Shown one piece after another: positions 48,421 through 60,800 of a stretch of DNA of 64,000 bases (position 1 is its first letter; every line of letters begins with the position of its first letter). The stretch spans positions 186,001 through 250,000 of the forward strand of contig NBBA01000017.1 of NCBI GenBank assembly GCA_002794785.1, given 5' to 3'. The stretch is from Coniferiporia sulphurascens. Taxonomy: Eukaryota; Basidiomycota; Agaricomycetes; Hymenochaetales; Hymenochaetaceae. The notes under the pieces are model-generated. The model saw only the letters and a program-made list of their open reading frames with translations. It was not told where the DNA came from and did no database searches. Position numbers and translations under genes: made by a program.

Positions 48421-49830
48421 TCGAAAATGCGAGACGCCGATGTACGACTGACCGGGTCGTCCTCCGCAAGATCGTGTTGACCTTCACGTACACTGACTGC
48501 ATGATTTCTATCTACAGGACGCAAACAAGCATCCTTAGGAAATACTGCGCTTCAAGAACTCCGCCCCACCTCACAAAAGTTTATCCATTTCCTTCGAGGA
48601 CCAGGTAGTTCCGGGGAAGATCGAACTTGGCTCACAAAAACCTGAAAGCGTTAGGAGTCGCTATGATATCCGTGAGTATTTACTATTGGACATAATTTGG
48701 GCATACTTTTTTTTTGTTGAAAAATATGATGGCGTTGAATACCGCCTGACCCTTCCTATACAATACATTAACAGTCTTGGCATCCGCAGATTAAAGGCCT
48801 AGTGTGCGCGGGACACGATGAGATGGTCTTCCTTCATTTATCTGAAACTCTCTGGGATGGATCAAAGGGTGATCCCCGTTCATCTGCAACCGATCCGCGG
48901 ACTAAAATGAAATACACCGAGAAGCTAAAAGGCTTATACTCGTGGCCTTTCTCAATCACTGTCAACGACAAACTTGCGAATTTTTTAATCTGAACCCCGT
49001 TGAATATCTTGCGCCTATCCTTCGGATATTGGATGGAGTCCAACTATCTATCATCGGCTAATCCTCGATATAAAGAAGCACGGAGCGCTGAAGCCCGCTA
49101 GTTGGCACGTCTCAACTCGAATTTTGAACGATCGAATTATTACCATCAATGTGTACTAGTATCTCCACACTTATAGGGTATACGCCGCTGACACGACCCG
49201 GTGTCCCTTCAACTGCTCCAAGGAGCTCTTACGAGAAACGGTTCTGGGACCTCTGCTGGATCCGGATAGATGGCAAATCATACAGAGACTAAAGGTGACT
49301 GGAACCCTTCTCAGGCAGCGCGAAGCGACTGCAATTTACACCGTATGTTCTTCTCCCGCCCAATCGATTGTCCCTGAGATCGAAAATTTCCCATCAAGCT
49401 GGCTCTCGCAACACCCGTATCATTCCTTCTACACCCTTCTAACTCGCAACCTAACCCATCTTCGCTTCCTCACACAGCTTGCATATATTCGTGGGTCCGT
49501 GATCCCTTTCGCCTCGTTGCTGAATCATCGGATAGACAAGCTCTCGACCTCCTATCGAGTCTACAAGCACCGCAGATCCTCCTGCGCCGCAGAACAATGA
49601 CTCAGGTTCCCCTAGCACAGGCGAAGAAGCTCAATCTTTTGATGCGCGAGAATGGAGACACTCTGGCAGTCCCTCGCTGGGGCGATTTAGGCAGCTCCAC
49701 CAGGGGTCCAATCGGACGAGCGGAATGACATTGCACGTAGCTTAATGGGCGAACTGAGCATCCCATCGAATTGTACGCTGAGTTTTCTATTTGGTGGCTT
49801 CGGTTTGGAAGTGTGCTGGCATGTTCCTCT
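48421..49830 (+). pseudogene. Decayed arrestin-like protein gene
   Basis: Fragments of the same arrestin-like family as the gene at 702-2386 occur in the right order but in shifting frames. Order: FKNSAPPHKSLSISFEDQ and VVPGKIELGSQKPESV (about 48546-48650), QIKGLVCAGHDEMVFLHLSETLW then LKGLYSWPFSITVND (about 48789-48970), GYTPLTRPGVPSTAPRSSYE (about 49178-49235), LGPLLDPDRW (about 49247-49276), AYIRGSVIP (about 49484-49510), SDRQALDLLSSLQAPQILLRRR (about 49528-49590), and IARSLMGELSIPSN followed by LSFLFGGFGLE (about 49730-49810). A TAG lies in frame ahead of the first block. The frame changes by one base between the TRP and LDPD blocks and again after VIP. These breaks argue against splicing alone. 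No replacement start or full-length frame was found. Confidence 0.8.
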
Positions 49831-52683
49831 CGTCATCCTTCGGATGTTGCATACTCACATAAATTACAACTCTCCTCTCCCTTCCCTTCGCCTTCGAACG
49901 GATGCGATGCGCGCTACAACAACATCCCAGTACTTCGTAAATGCCCATCCTCCCACGCCTGTAGACTTCCTACCGGCGCACAAAAGTGTTCTTGCCAGCA
50001 CGCCGGCGAAAATCATGTCCGCACATGTGGAACACTGCTTACGTCCGCGCGCATTTATCACCTCTCCATACGACGTGTCCAGGCGCGCCTCGTAGGTCGG
50101 ATCTATTGGTTCGGATGCCGCCTGTAGCGCTGGTGCGAGCCGAAGGATAAACTCATGTTTTCCAGCACGAGATGAGCGAGTCATACAAAATACGACGACT
50201 CCCTCTAACCCGCCAATCGCTGAATCCGTCGCCTGCGTGAAATAACAGGGCGAGAGTTTGGTTTGTTTTAGTTGAATCTTCTGTAACTTTGATATATTAC
50301 TACGGACATTCGTAAACATTCGGCACGTATACGGAACCCGGCGTTCCGAGACTGCGAAGTTCATTTGGCGGTGATTATGGACTCCCAAGGCGATTGGAAG
50401 GCTTGAGCTTAGGGGTTGGTTGTAATCTTCCACAGGGTTTTGGGGTATTCAAAAATTGTATGCATATGCATGGCCTATGAGAAGTGATCCTGCGTCGTCT
50501 ATCTTCTTCTATTCCCAATCCTCAGGGTCTTGAACCTTCGACTCATATACAGTCGAATCATCGGGAAACCGGAAAAAAGTGGCGGATATTTTTTCAAAGT
50601 TGGGACTACAGGTAATTCTAGACACAGCGGAGCGGGGAATGAGTTTAGGAGGCGATGCCGGCAGCATCAAATTGACATGCATGCTGCCAACCCCACGCTC
50701 AGAAGGCTATAGGCAGTACGGCATGAGCTGTAATTTAACCACCCATTTAGCGTTAATGCGTGCTAAGCCCTGGGCGCGAAGATGGTGGGAATGGATCGAT
50801 CGTGTTTTGTCTGAGATCATCTACATTGTTACGATGTTAACCGCCAAGTGGTGTCTTCGCCATAACGCCGGGAGGCGAGTACGGCAACCCGATTCGACAA
50901 CGACTCGTGGCGGAGACATGGCAGAAAATGCGGCACTCTTGATCGTCGTCCTCGAGTATTGGTTGGCGATGTTCGTGGGACTTCCAATGACAGAAACTCA
51001 ACGGCGTGGCTGTCGCACGACCGCGCGTGGGCCAAAGGATTCATAGTAAATGTAGCCTTGTTCTTCAATAAGAACACTTGGGAAGGGAGAACCAGTAGGA
51101 AGGGAGAAGGAGGATACAAGAAGTAGAAGCACTCGAGTAGCTAGAAAGGACCAGTAAAAAAAGGCTGAGAAGTTCAATTCAAAGATGCAGGCAGTGTACG
51201 AGAGCGCCGCTACGCGAATAAATTATATCCTCATCACGAAGGGCGTCTGGGAGTGGATCTAACCGCAAAGCCTACAAGAATTCCACGGGCTGTCGGGAGT
51301 AGCTTGAAGCTCCAATAACGATAATTCGTGATATATACGAACCTTAGCATCAGAGCTTCTGCCGGCCTGCGATCCCGATCACGGTCCGCGCCGAGTTTAT
51401 TACCTACCGGGCTTTCACTACCAATAGAAGCGCTTGCACCTCTTTCGGGCACCCGAAATTGCCCTAACCCGACGAGACTGGGTGCCTACCATGGAAGAGA
51501 CGCGCAAAGCCTGAGCATTTTCGCGAGTGGTTCTGATCTATTCGACACGCACCTCCTGAATCGTCCCCCGGTTATCCATAAAAGGACAACACCTGGGCTA
51601 TGATCTGCGCTGCCCCGATTGGGTGATGACGGGCTTGGGATCTAGGGGGTTCGCTGGCAAGGTTCTTGTGCTATCCGAGCCTGCCGTACTCGCCCTCGCT
51701 CTCGCTCCCACTCGGACGAGGCGTGCTCTAACTTCTGATTTTTCCCATTCGCACTCATGAGATCGTCGGAGCGACGTTTGTGGTTGCTCTTTGGGCACGG
51801 ACTTAGCGACCGATGGAAGGCTCCCAGGGTCCAGGAGGGAGAACATAGAGCGGGCATAGGCTCGTGCAGTGGGCCTGTGAACTGGACATTGTGCATCGAC
51901 ATGGCAGAGACGGCACGTGTCTGTATCGTGTGAGGAGATTGCTTCACGCGTACTGCCTCAGGTAAGTAAGGCGAGGCTCTAAGGGTGCAATTGAATTGTG
52001 CACGAACTTGAAGCATCGAATCAGATGCGGGCCAGCCTGAGAAAGCCAGGTTGGAGTAGGGGGGGCCGGCGGAGCTTGCAGTCTTCTCGTTATTTAGACT
52101 TGGGTCGGTAAAGTAGGAGGAGTTCTGGATGATCAATTGGTTCGACTCGACCGACGTACCCGCACTCGCAATGCATCCGAGGGGCGAATGGGAAGCACTG
52201 AAGCAGGGACGGCTGTTGAGACTGAAGAGTGTAATTGGTCCACCGCCTGGGTGGCGATAAGCACGCCATGTACCTGGTCAACCCGGCTTCCGTCTGCAGC
52301 TCGGACGGGGACGTGGAGACGGGCGCTTGGAAGTTGCGATTGCTCAGCGGGGATTAATGCATTTGATCAGATAAGGAACTTCGACCACCCCATTAATTGC
52401 GACTAACCCCACTAAACACAACGGATGCAAATACTTTTGTACTCGAGTGTATCGCCCGCCCTAATATTAACACTAATGGCCGCGGACTTCAAAAACTGTA
52501 TCAGGTTCTCGAAGGTGCCGAGAAAGGGTGCATCGGCACGTGGATTCTGTTCAAACTCCGCGTCATTTGCACTCTCTGAAATAAAGACCGTCGATGAACC
52601 TTATGGTACTGCTCGCCGTCCCCCGCTTTTATATCGTCCACTCAGTCGAGCCTCCCAGCATCGACACACACTCTAGCCCAGCT
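49831..52683. other. Gene-poor region before the JmjC gene
   Basis: About 2.85 kb. Three frames of 155-189 codons exist (49864-50433 minus, 50579-51046 plus, 51642-52136 minus), but none shows a domain, conserved motif or supportive splice context. The final few hundred bases should hold the JmjC gene promoter. Confidence 0.45.
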
Positions 52684-55600
52684 ATGTTTGCGTCGGAGTC
52701 CTACCACCCGCCCATGAGGATTACGGATCTCCTCAATCCCGTCCGTTCTTCCGATGCTGGCGCGCTCTCCGACGTCCTCCACAATCACCCCCCATCCATG
52801 GCTGCAGACGCACACTCTCGCACGCATACACACATTCTTCCAAGCTTCAGTGCACTCAATGATGGCCCACACGTGCAGGGGTTGCAAGCCCGGCTCGGCC
52901 CCGAGCGTAACCGTGACCACGGAATGTGGGACTTTGCGCCGAGTGCACGGACAAGTCAGGCGCAGGCTCAAATGCTGGCTCTGCAGAACGGCTCTCAAAT
53001 AGGAGCACAAGAGGAAAGCAACGAACGCGCAAGAATGGCCGATGCCCAGGAACAAGCACACGCTCAATACAGTCTACGGGCAGCTAGTTGGGAGTCAGCA
53101 CGCGCCCGCAATGGCTTTGCGCTGGCTCAGCTGTCACCGATGCACGGTTCGCGCGAAAACGGGATCACGTCGCCGGCGTCTTCACAACAAGAGCGCCGAA
53201 TTGCGGGAGGTGCGTGACGTCTGCCTCTCGCACGTTCATTTGCATATGTGCAGACACTCACCATTCGTATTGGCTAATCGTAGGCGCTATGTCTCCTCTT
53301 GCTTCTAGTGGCGCGAATGGTTCTCGCCCCGCCGTTCTTCAACTAGCATCGATTTCGACGCCCGTGAATGCTCAAACACCATCACCAGTTTCTGGCTTCG
53401 CCGCGTCGCATTTCGCCGCGCCACCGGCAATGCTCGCATCCCCACATGGTCCTTACGGACGACAGCAAGAGGGGAATTCACCGCTCTCCCCGGCTACACT
53501 CGGCCCGCATCAGTACGCGTATCACCCGCATCTGGCGGCGCGCTCACATTTGGTTCCGTTCGCCGCGCCACCACCCGCGCCGTCACCCGTCCTACTCGTG
53601 CCCATGGCACCCGGAGATAATGGCAATGGTGATTATTTATTGGTTGCTTCCCCACGATTCAGCTCGCCTCGCGTTTGTCACACACCAGTTCCGTTCCGCG
53701 AAGCTTTAGGCTACGCTCGGTACGGTGCACTTTCAGTCACGTTTACGTAATTTAAGGATATTATTATTTTTATCTTTTTACATGTTGCTCATTTCCATAC
53801 CTGGCCTTGCTGCTGTTCCACTTTCGTCCGAGTCTGTGTCGCTCACTACAGCCTTGCCTTCCAGTGTCCATGGTGGCAAGCTCTTCCTCCGGTAGGTCCT
53901 CGGAGCTGTTGCTTAGAGACGGAAGCTTACTCCCCACAGACTTCCAGTCAACTGATCGCGCGTCGGCTCGTGTTCTGGCACGCGGGATGGAGGAAACAAG
54001 CTCGGCGCATGCACACTCTTCGTATGTCCTGCAACTTCATCCAACACAGCAGCTGCAACAAGACGGAGGGCAGAAGAAGCGCTCTCATGCTGAGGCGAAC
54101 GTAGACGAAGAGGGAGGCAGTTCCTTAACCTCAGCACCGCGCTCGTCAGCGTCTTCACTGTCTTCGTTGTCCTCATTGAGTTCCGTGGCCCCGGTGGCAG
54201 ACATAGCTGACGAGGATGCAGGCGACGGCGTACCGAGGGTCAAGAAAACTAGAGGAAAATCCAAGCCGGCTAGTCTGTCGGAGAGTGAGTATTATATCTA
54301 CTCACCTTTTCGCGGAAGTGTTGCTTCCCCCACCCTTTTGGTCCAATTCAATTAAGTCTCCCAATTATGGTCGAGCTTGTTTCCATCTCGTTTTCTTTTT
54401 TTTCTCGTCTGGTCCCATGCCCTGCTAACCTAATTGCTTTGTGTTGTGCTTTTACAAGGCAAGAAAAGCAATCCGATGAAGGGAAAGGCCTCCAAGAAGA
54501 GGACTGGCTCGGAAGAAAGTGTGAATGCGTCTGGTACGTCATCCTTTGTCGTCTTTCGTACAATTCTGACGGACTATATGCTGGTCTTCTGACCCGACGC
54601 TGCTCCTATTCCACACTCTCGTGTAACGTAATGTACCACAGTTACGAACCAGACAGATTCTTCGCAAAAGGGAAAGGAGAACGAAAAGATGGAGGTCAAC
54701 TGTAAGCGGTTCTCGACACTGTTTTTATCATATTTCTCAAGTTACATCGACTAGACCATTATCCATTTCAAAATGGGCAGCTTCCGCTCCTTGACCCGCA
54801 CATTACGATGCAACTCGGTTATGGTGTCAGCGTTATGCCAATCCAGGAAGGCGTTCCGATCATTCGCGCTGTTGGTTTTCCGTACCCTATACAGATGCAT
54901 TCTCTCGGGCCGGGTATGCCTGTCGCGCTTGCGGCCGCCCAGAACCAGCACCAGGCAAACTTGTTTCCAGAATTACAGTTCGCTCGCTGCATGTCTGCTC
55001 GTTACCGTTCAGACGCGTTTCCTCGTTGCGTCAGCTGCACGCGGCGCTGGGCAGGAGACACATGCCGTTTTCAGAACATTCGCATCCTGCTACGTGATAC
55101 AAACAAAAACCTGGTTGCAGTCGGTTTCCAGTCGCTCTTAGCAAAATGTGAAGGTACACAGTTAGTGTATCCGGAGAAATGGAATATCAGTTTAAAGAAG
55201 AGCCATGTGGACAGGATTATGGTTAGTACGCGTTTGGATAGTGGGTCCCATTGACTGTGTGGCTCATTTTGGGATCCTCAGGGAACCGTCGCGGATGCGT
55301 TATTGCCGCATTTACAAAAGGAACAGGCACATCAAAAGCTCGGCAATGTAGTAAAGCGGCAGCGCGAAACGGATGTTCGTGCAACATGTGGTAAGCGAAA
55401 TTTTACCCTTTTCCCTCCCCTGTTGTTTGTCGTAATCTGATGCTTTTATTTAGACACGTGCATGACGTCTCTATTTTCGAGCAGCTGGATGTGCCGGCAG
55501 TGTGGGCGTGAGGCGTGCGAGGAATGTTATCAGACTATTTGCCGATTGACAGCGGAGCCATCTTCGACGTCTATTGGGAGCGGAAAAGAACGAGGAAACG

Positions 55601-57274
55601 CTGTGTCCGGGTCCACCCAGCGTTCAATCCGAGAACGCCATGCTCAGACGAACCCGTTCTTCTTGAGCTGCAATAGGAAGGCAGAGCACGGAGTACATAC
55701 GTTTAACCCTGTGACACGTTTTGTGCAGAGCGAGCTAGATGACGCAGTTAAGGAGATGGTGCGGTTGGTCAAAGGGGGGGGACCTGAGATGGATATCGGC
55801 GAGAATGTAGAAGGCAAACGGGATGGCGACGGGGCCGGTGGAGTCGAAACTAATGGGACTACAGGAGGAAGTCCCAGGGAGCACTCAATGGACGTTGATA
55901 CGCTACAAACTCCCTCTTCTCCGCGTGGCATCCTGGAAAGGCAGACGAATGAGAGGTCGAAAGAGCGCCTGAGCAAGGCTGCTTCCGACTCAGGTAAAAC
56001 GACACCCGCTATAAGCTTGACTCCAAGCGTCTACGACGATGGGGTATGTTCGCTAGTCAAGAACCCTGTTCCCCCCTCTACCTTCAGTTCGTCGGGCTCT
56101 TTGGGCGATTTACCACCTACGTCCTCGGCTGACCTCAAGCCACCCACGTGGCCCATCCCGTATTATACTGCGACTAATCTATCGGAGCCTGTGTTTGCCG
56201 CGCAATGGGCACGCGGGACGCCGCTAGTTGTGACGGGTCTCCTGAATCGCTTTACCTTGCGCTGGACGCCAGAGTACTTCATCAAAACATATGGCTCGCA
56301 GCCGTGTATCATACTCGAGTGCCAGACCGACGCGAACAAGAAAGTGACTGTCGGTGAATTTTTCGGCTGTTTCGGTAAATATGAAGGAAGATCAGAATGC
56401 TGGAAATTAAAGGTTCTTATTTATTTACATTTCCAATCATGTTGTCATTGTATTCATATCCACTCACCACTAGGATTGGCCCCCATCATCGGACTTTAAG
56501 ACGGTATTTCCTGAGTTGTACGATGATTTCAGTCGAGCTGTTCCGATTCCTAATTACACCCGGAGAGACGGTGCGATGAATATCGCTTCTCACTTTCCTA
56601 TAAACACCATTGCGCCAGACCTTGGGCCAAAAATGTATAATGCATACGCATCGAACGAAGACAAAGGGACCAAAGGTTCGACACGATTGCACATGGATAT
56701 GGCAGATGCGGTAAACATCATGCTTCATTCGGAGCCCACCCCTGGTAATGCACCCGGATGTGCTGTATGGGACATCTTCCGCGCGGAGGATTCTGCGCAC
56801 CTGCGCTCGTTCTTCAAGCGTCATTTCAAGGGCCAGTACCAGAACGATCCGATCCACGCACAGACGTTTTACCTCGACATGGACCTGCGCAAGCAGCTCT
56901 TTGAGGAGTACGGCGTGCGCAGCTTCCGCATCTACCAGCGCCCTGGTGAAGCGGTGTTTATCCCGGCTGGATGCGCGCATCAGGTGTGTAACCTCGCAGA
57001 CAGCATTAAAGTCGCATGCGACTTCGTGAGCCCGGAGAACATCGAGCGGTGCGAGACGCTCACGCGCGAATTCCGCGCGCAGAACCAGAGCCTTGTGTGG
57101 AAGGAGGATGTCCTGCAATTGCGCTCGATGATGTGGTTTGCGTGGCTGTCGTGCTGGAAGCAGCAGGCGAAATGGAGGGACAATGGTGAAGAAAAAGAGG
57201 CGTCCGCTGTCTCGGGCTCCAGGAATGGAGCACAGGGCGGGGAGAGCAGCGCGGACACGTCGAACGGATCTTGA
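52684..57274 (+). CDS. JmjC-domain protein, KDM3 (JMJD1)-like histone demethylase
   Basis: Probable nuclear Fe(II)/2-oxoglutarate histone demethylase of the KDM3 type, whose animal members act on H3K9. Nine exons: 52684-53209, 53284-53628 (donor uncertain, could extend to 53724), 53865-54284, 54459-54533, 54642-54701, 54755-55221, 55282-55390, 55454-56412 and 56474-57274, about 1253 residues. The N-terminal ~550 residues are Ala/Ser/Pro/Gln rich and disordered, with a KKRSHAEA basic patch. Two Cys clusters follow: RCVSCTRRWAGDTCRF, and DTCMTSLFSSSWMCRQCGREACEEC, a KDM3-style zinc finger. The JmjC domain has the iron ligands His and Asp in TRLHMDMADAVN and the distal His in PAGCAHQVCN. The start at MFASESYHPPMRI is the first good ATG; upstream codons are possible. 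Confidence 0.88.
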
Positions 57275-57826
57275 ACTTCCGGTGTCATTTTCATTCTCAT
57301 AGACTTTTCTCCAAGGACTTTTGTAACGTCCCGGGTTTGTGGTCGTTTGTATGTCAGTCACAATTTGACAAGGTAACATATTGTATTATACGTGGTAGGG
57401 ATGTCTGTTTGCATATTATTAGCCCATCGCTCTCGCATTGCTTTGCAAAATAAAGTATGTACGAAAACGTTTCACATTTACTTCCTCATAAGGTGTTCTG
57501 GTGTTCAGGCGTCGATGGGATGTAATGGTATGTATGTATGTATGATACGAAGAATTCGACTACTTCTATTTTGCGCAACGAGATATCAATACTATACAGG
57601 GAGGTCAACACAACAACAGATCACAGCAGATGGATGCGCGCTCGCAACACCGCGCAGTCCCCACATGAAGAAAGCAACGAAGAGAGGGTAGGTGGTAACG
57701 GAACGAATTGGGAGAGGTCGAAGAGGGAAGGAAAAGGACAAATAGGAGAGAAGAAATTATATACAAACAAGATGTTAAAATAGTTACATAACTCGAGACG
57801 GGGAAAGAAAAAAAAGAGGAGTTGGG
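57275..57826. other. Convergent spacer, JmjC gene / Q-rich gene
   Basis: About 550 bp between two stop codons. It contains 3' UTR-like AT-rich sequence and ATGTATGT-type microrepeats near 57530. No gene. Confidence 0.5.
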
Positions 57827-60800
57827 CTACCAGTTCATCATGCTATCGAATTCGGGCGTCTGCATGGACGTCGGGCTCTGCTGAGTCATAGGCGCCGGCG
57901 TAGTCGAAGATTGCCGCGGCGTCCCCGACAACTCTACCGTTCGCATGCCTGCGGGCGGCGAGCCCGACATCGAGAAGTTTTGCTGTGCGCCATGACCTTG
58001 CTGTGATTGCTGAGACTGAGGCCAGGCTCCTGCCGATAACGGCATTTGCTGCTGCTGCGAATTTGCATTAGACCATGCGCCTGGGCCGGCTCCCCCTTGC
58101 CCCGTGCCCGACATGAGGGACTGCATCTGTGCGTTACGCTGTGCTTGCATGAGCGCACGATGATACTCGTCGTTCCCACCAGTGCCTGAGCCTGGCACAA
58201 CCTGTCCAGGGAGCCCGCGCATGCCTATGCGCGGCGTCCCACCACTGAGATCTGCAGAGACACTCGGCGAGCGTGCGCTCCGCGCGATACCAGGCAGCGC
58301 AGGATTTGAGCGCAGACCGGGCGGGAATTGGTCTGCCGACCCAGCGCCAGCGCCGACGGAAGCCGCCGCAGGGTTAAGCGGCGAGCCTTGTCGTTGAGCG
58401 AGTGCGAAACGCTGCTGCTGCTCCAGGCGGGCACGCTCTTGCGCGGTCGCGAGCATCTGCGGAGTCATCATTGCGGGGTTCATCCCGGTATTGCCTGCCG
58501 CCACTGCCGCGCGCGCCTGCTGCATCTGCAGGAGATACAGTTGCCGTTGCTGGGGATTTAGATTCGACATGTTTGCCATGTTTGTCATACCCGCCATTTG
58601 ATTCGGCATGCCCATGCCCATGACACCCGCTGCTCGATTAGGCATCCCTGCGGCACTCGAAAATTGCATACCCTCGGTAAGAGGTTGTTGCTGCATTTGA
58701 TGCGACATGCCTATTTGCGATGTTTGTCCGTGCTGCTGCATTTGCGAAGGTCCAGAACCGGACACGCCTGTATTTACTTGACGCATCTGACCTGCCGCCA
58801 TTTGGTTGGGCATCAACTGGTTCCGTTGATTTTGCTGCTGGCGCTGTTGCATATTCGTCTACCCGAGAAAAAGAGAAATGAACAATTTGATTAGCATTCG
58901 CTTATTTTCATCCTGAGAAAAAGATAAGGAAAAAAGAGTAAAAGATAGCGAACCCACCTGCATGATCTGCCACCTCCGCATCTGTTCCATGATCGGCAAG
59001 CCCGAGAAGCCAGGCATGCTTTGGTTCAGGTACTGTACCATCGGATGCTGAGGGTTCTGCAGCGCCTGATACGTCGCCACTGCCGCCGGCCCCGCGTTGG
59101 CGATCTGTTGCAGCACTTGTGCATTCGCGCTTGCGGTCCCTGCGCCTGCTTGTGCCTGCGCACCTGGCATTGCCATATTCATGTTCCCGGCTTGATTCGG
59201 CACGCCCAGTGGGATCTGATTTTGGCCATTATTATTCACGCCCATGCTGTTCATGTTCACGTTATTTACTCCCACCATCCCACTCGCAGTTTGCGCGCCT
59301 GGAGGTGACATCTGTCGTGCGGCCGCTTGCGCTTGCATGATCTGCTGCTGCTGTTGCGACGGTTGCGCCTGCGCCTGGGTCTGGGGCGGAGACATGGACA
59401 TTGACATCGAAGTTTGGCCACTCTGCAGTGCATGCTGCTGGTGTTGTTGTTGGTGCTGCTGCTGCTGCTGCTGCTGGTGTTGCTGGTGTTGCTGGTGTTG
59501 CTGTTGCTGTTGTTGCTGCTGTTGCTGGAGTTGCGCCTGTTGTTGTTGCTGCTGCCGCTGCTGTTGATACATCATCGCTTGCCGGAATTGCATCTGGCGC
59601 GCCTGTGCATCAACACCTTGCAAACCCGCGAGGTTTTGGATGTCTCGCATGTTCTGCATATTTTGCAAGTTTTGCATATTTTGCGAGTTCGGCATCCCGC
59701 CGCCCATCGGCATTGACGACGCGTTAGATATTGCCGTGGCAGTTGCGAACATCCCACCTGCGCTGGTTGGATCTCCTCCACTGCTCCCACTGTGCGCTGG
59801 CGAAAGCATCGGCCCGCCCCGGCTCATGGGGCGGCCAGCCATAGGATTTAACGGGCTCACGCCCGCGCTCATGGCTGAGCCCGGACGCTGCATATGCTGC
59901 GAGTGTTCGGGTGTGGCAGGAGGGAGCATCGCGCCAGGTGGTGCAGGCGTACTGCGCTTGCCCTCGCCCATATCGCGACGCTTCGCAGCCGCAGGAGACT
60001 CGCGGCCATCGGAACGCTCGCGCTTGACACCAATGCCGCTGGGCGGGAGTAATGATGGCGTCGCCGAGTTGCGTAGATGTGATAGGGCGCCTGGTGTGCC
60101 TGGAGGTGCACCAGGTACGGAAGGTGTCGGCGTCCCTGGCCCTTGAGAAGACCTGCGCTCCTTGCGTGCAATGTCCTTCGCAAAGAGCACAGGTAGCTGC
60201 GCGTACAATGTGTTGATACGATCGAGCGCGTCGTTGGGCAAATTCATATTCATAGCGTTAGCCGTAAGAACGGGTGCGTCCATATCTGGGAGAGGTATTT
60301 CGACTTCCTATAGGATATTTTAAAAATCCATTAATAACTCGACAGCTTGAAACAGATCTCGGACACGAACCAGAGTTGTTTTTGTGTTATCGACGTGTGC
60401 AGCCAGCCAGGTGAGGTTGCTTGACAGTTTTCTCCAAAACCTATTTTGTGTTAGCAGTCTTCATTCGGAAGCAATTGCAAGCACTCACGGCTGAGCATCG
60501 GGCGCGTTCATGGCAATTCCTTGCGCTTGGAACGCCATACATACTCTGATGTAAGAAATTGTCAGCACAAGAACGCAACAGTGACTGCCGAAACAAAGCA
60601 GTGCAAAATCGAAAGATCGATCAAAATGAACATTTTACAACAGGCGCCCGAAGGAAAACGCGCAGTATAAAAGAGCAGCCCCGAGCGGCAAAGATAAAAA
60701 GGACTGAAAGACGAAGACACACCTAAATAATTCGGCATTCAGCTCAATAATCGACGTGCCCTTCAGGTTCGCGCTGCCCTTGCTAGAAAAGGAACCGAGC

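Noticed and set aside
49864..50433. 189-codon open frame, minus strand
   Set aside because: No motif, it partly covers the region antisense to the pseudogene's 3' flank, and it has no splice context.
50579..51046. 155-codon open frame, plus strand
   Set aside because: No recognisable domain, composition unlike neighbouring genes and no supporting exons.
51642..52136. 165-codon open frame, minus strand
   Set aside because: Some low-complexity charged sequence but no family signature. It could be a small hypothetical gene, but the evidence is too weak to list.
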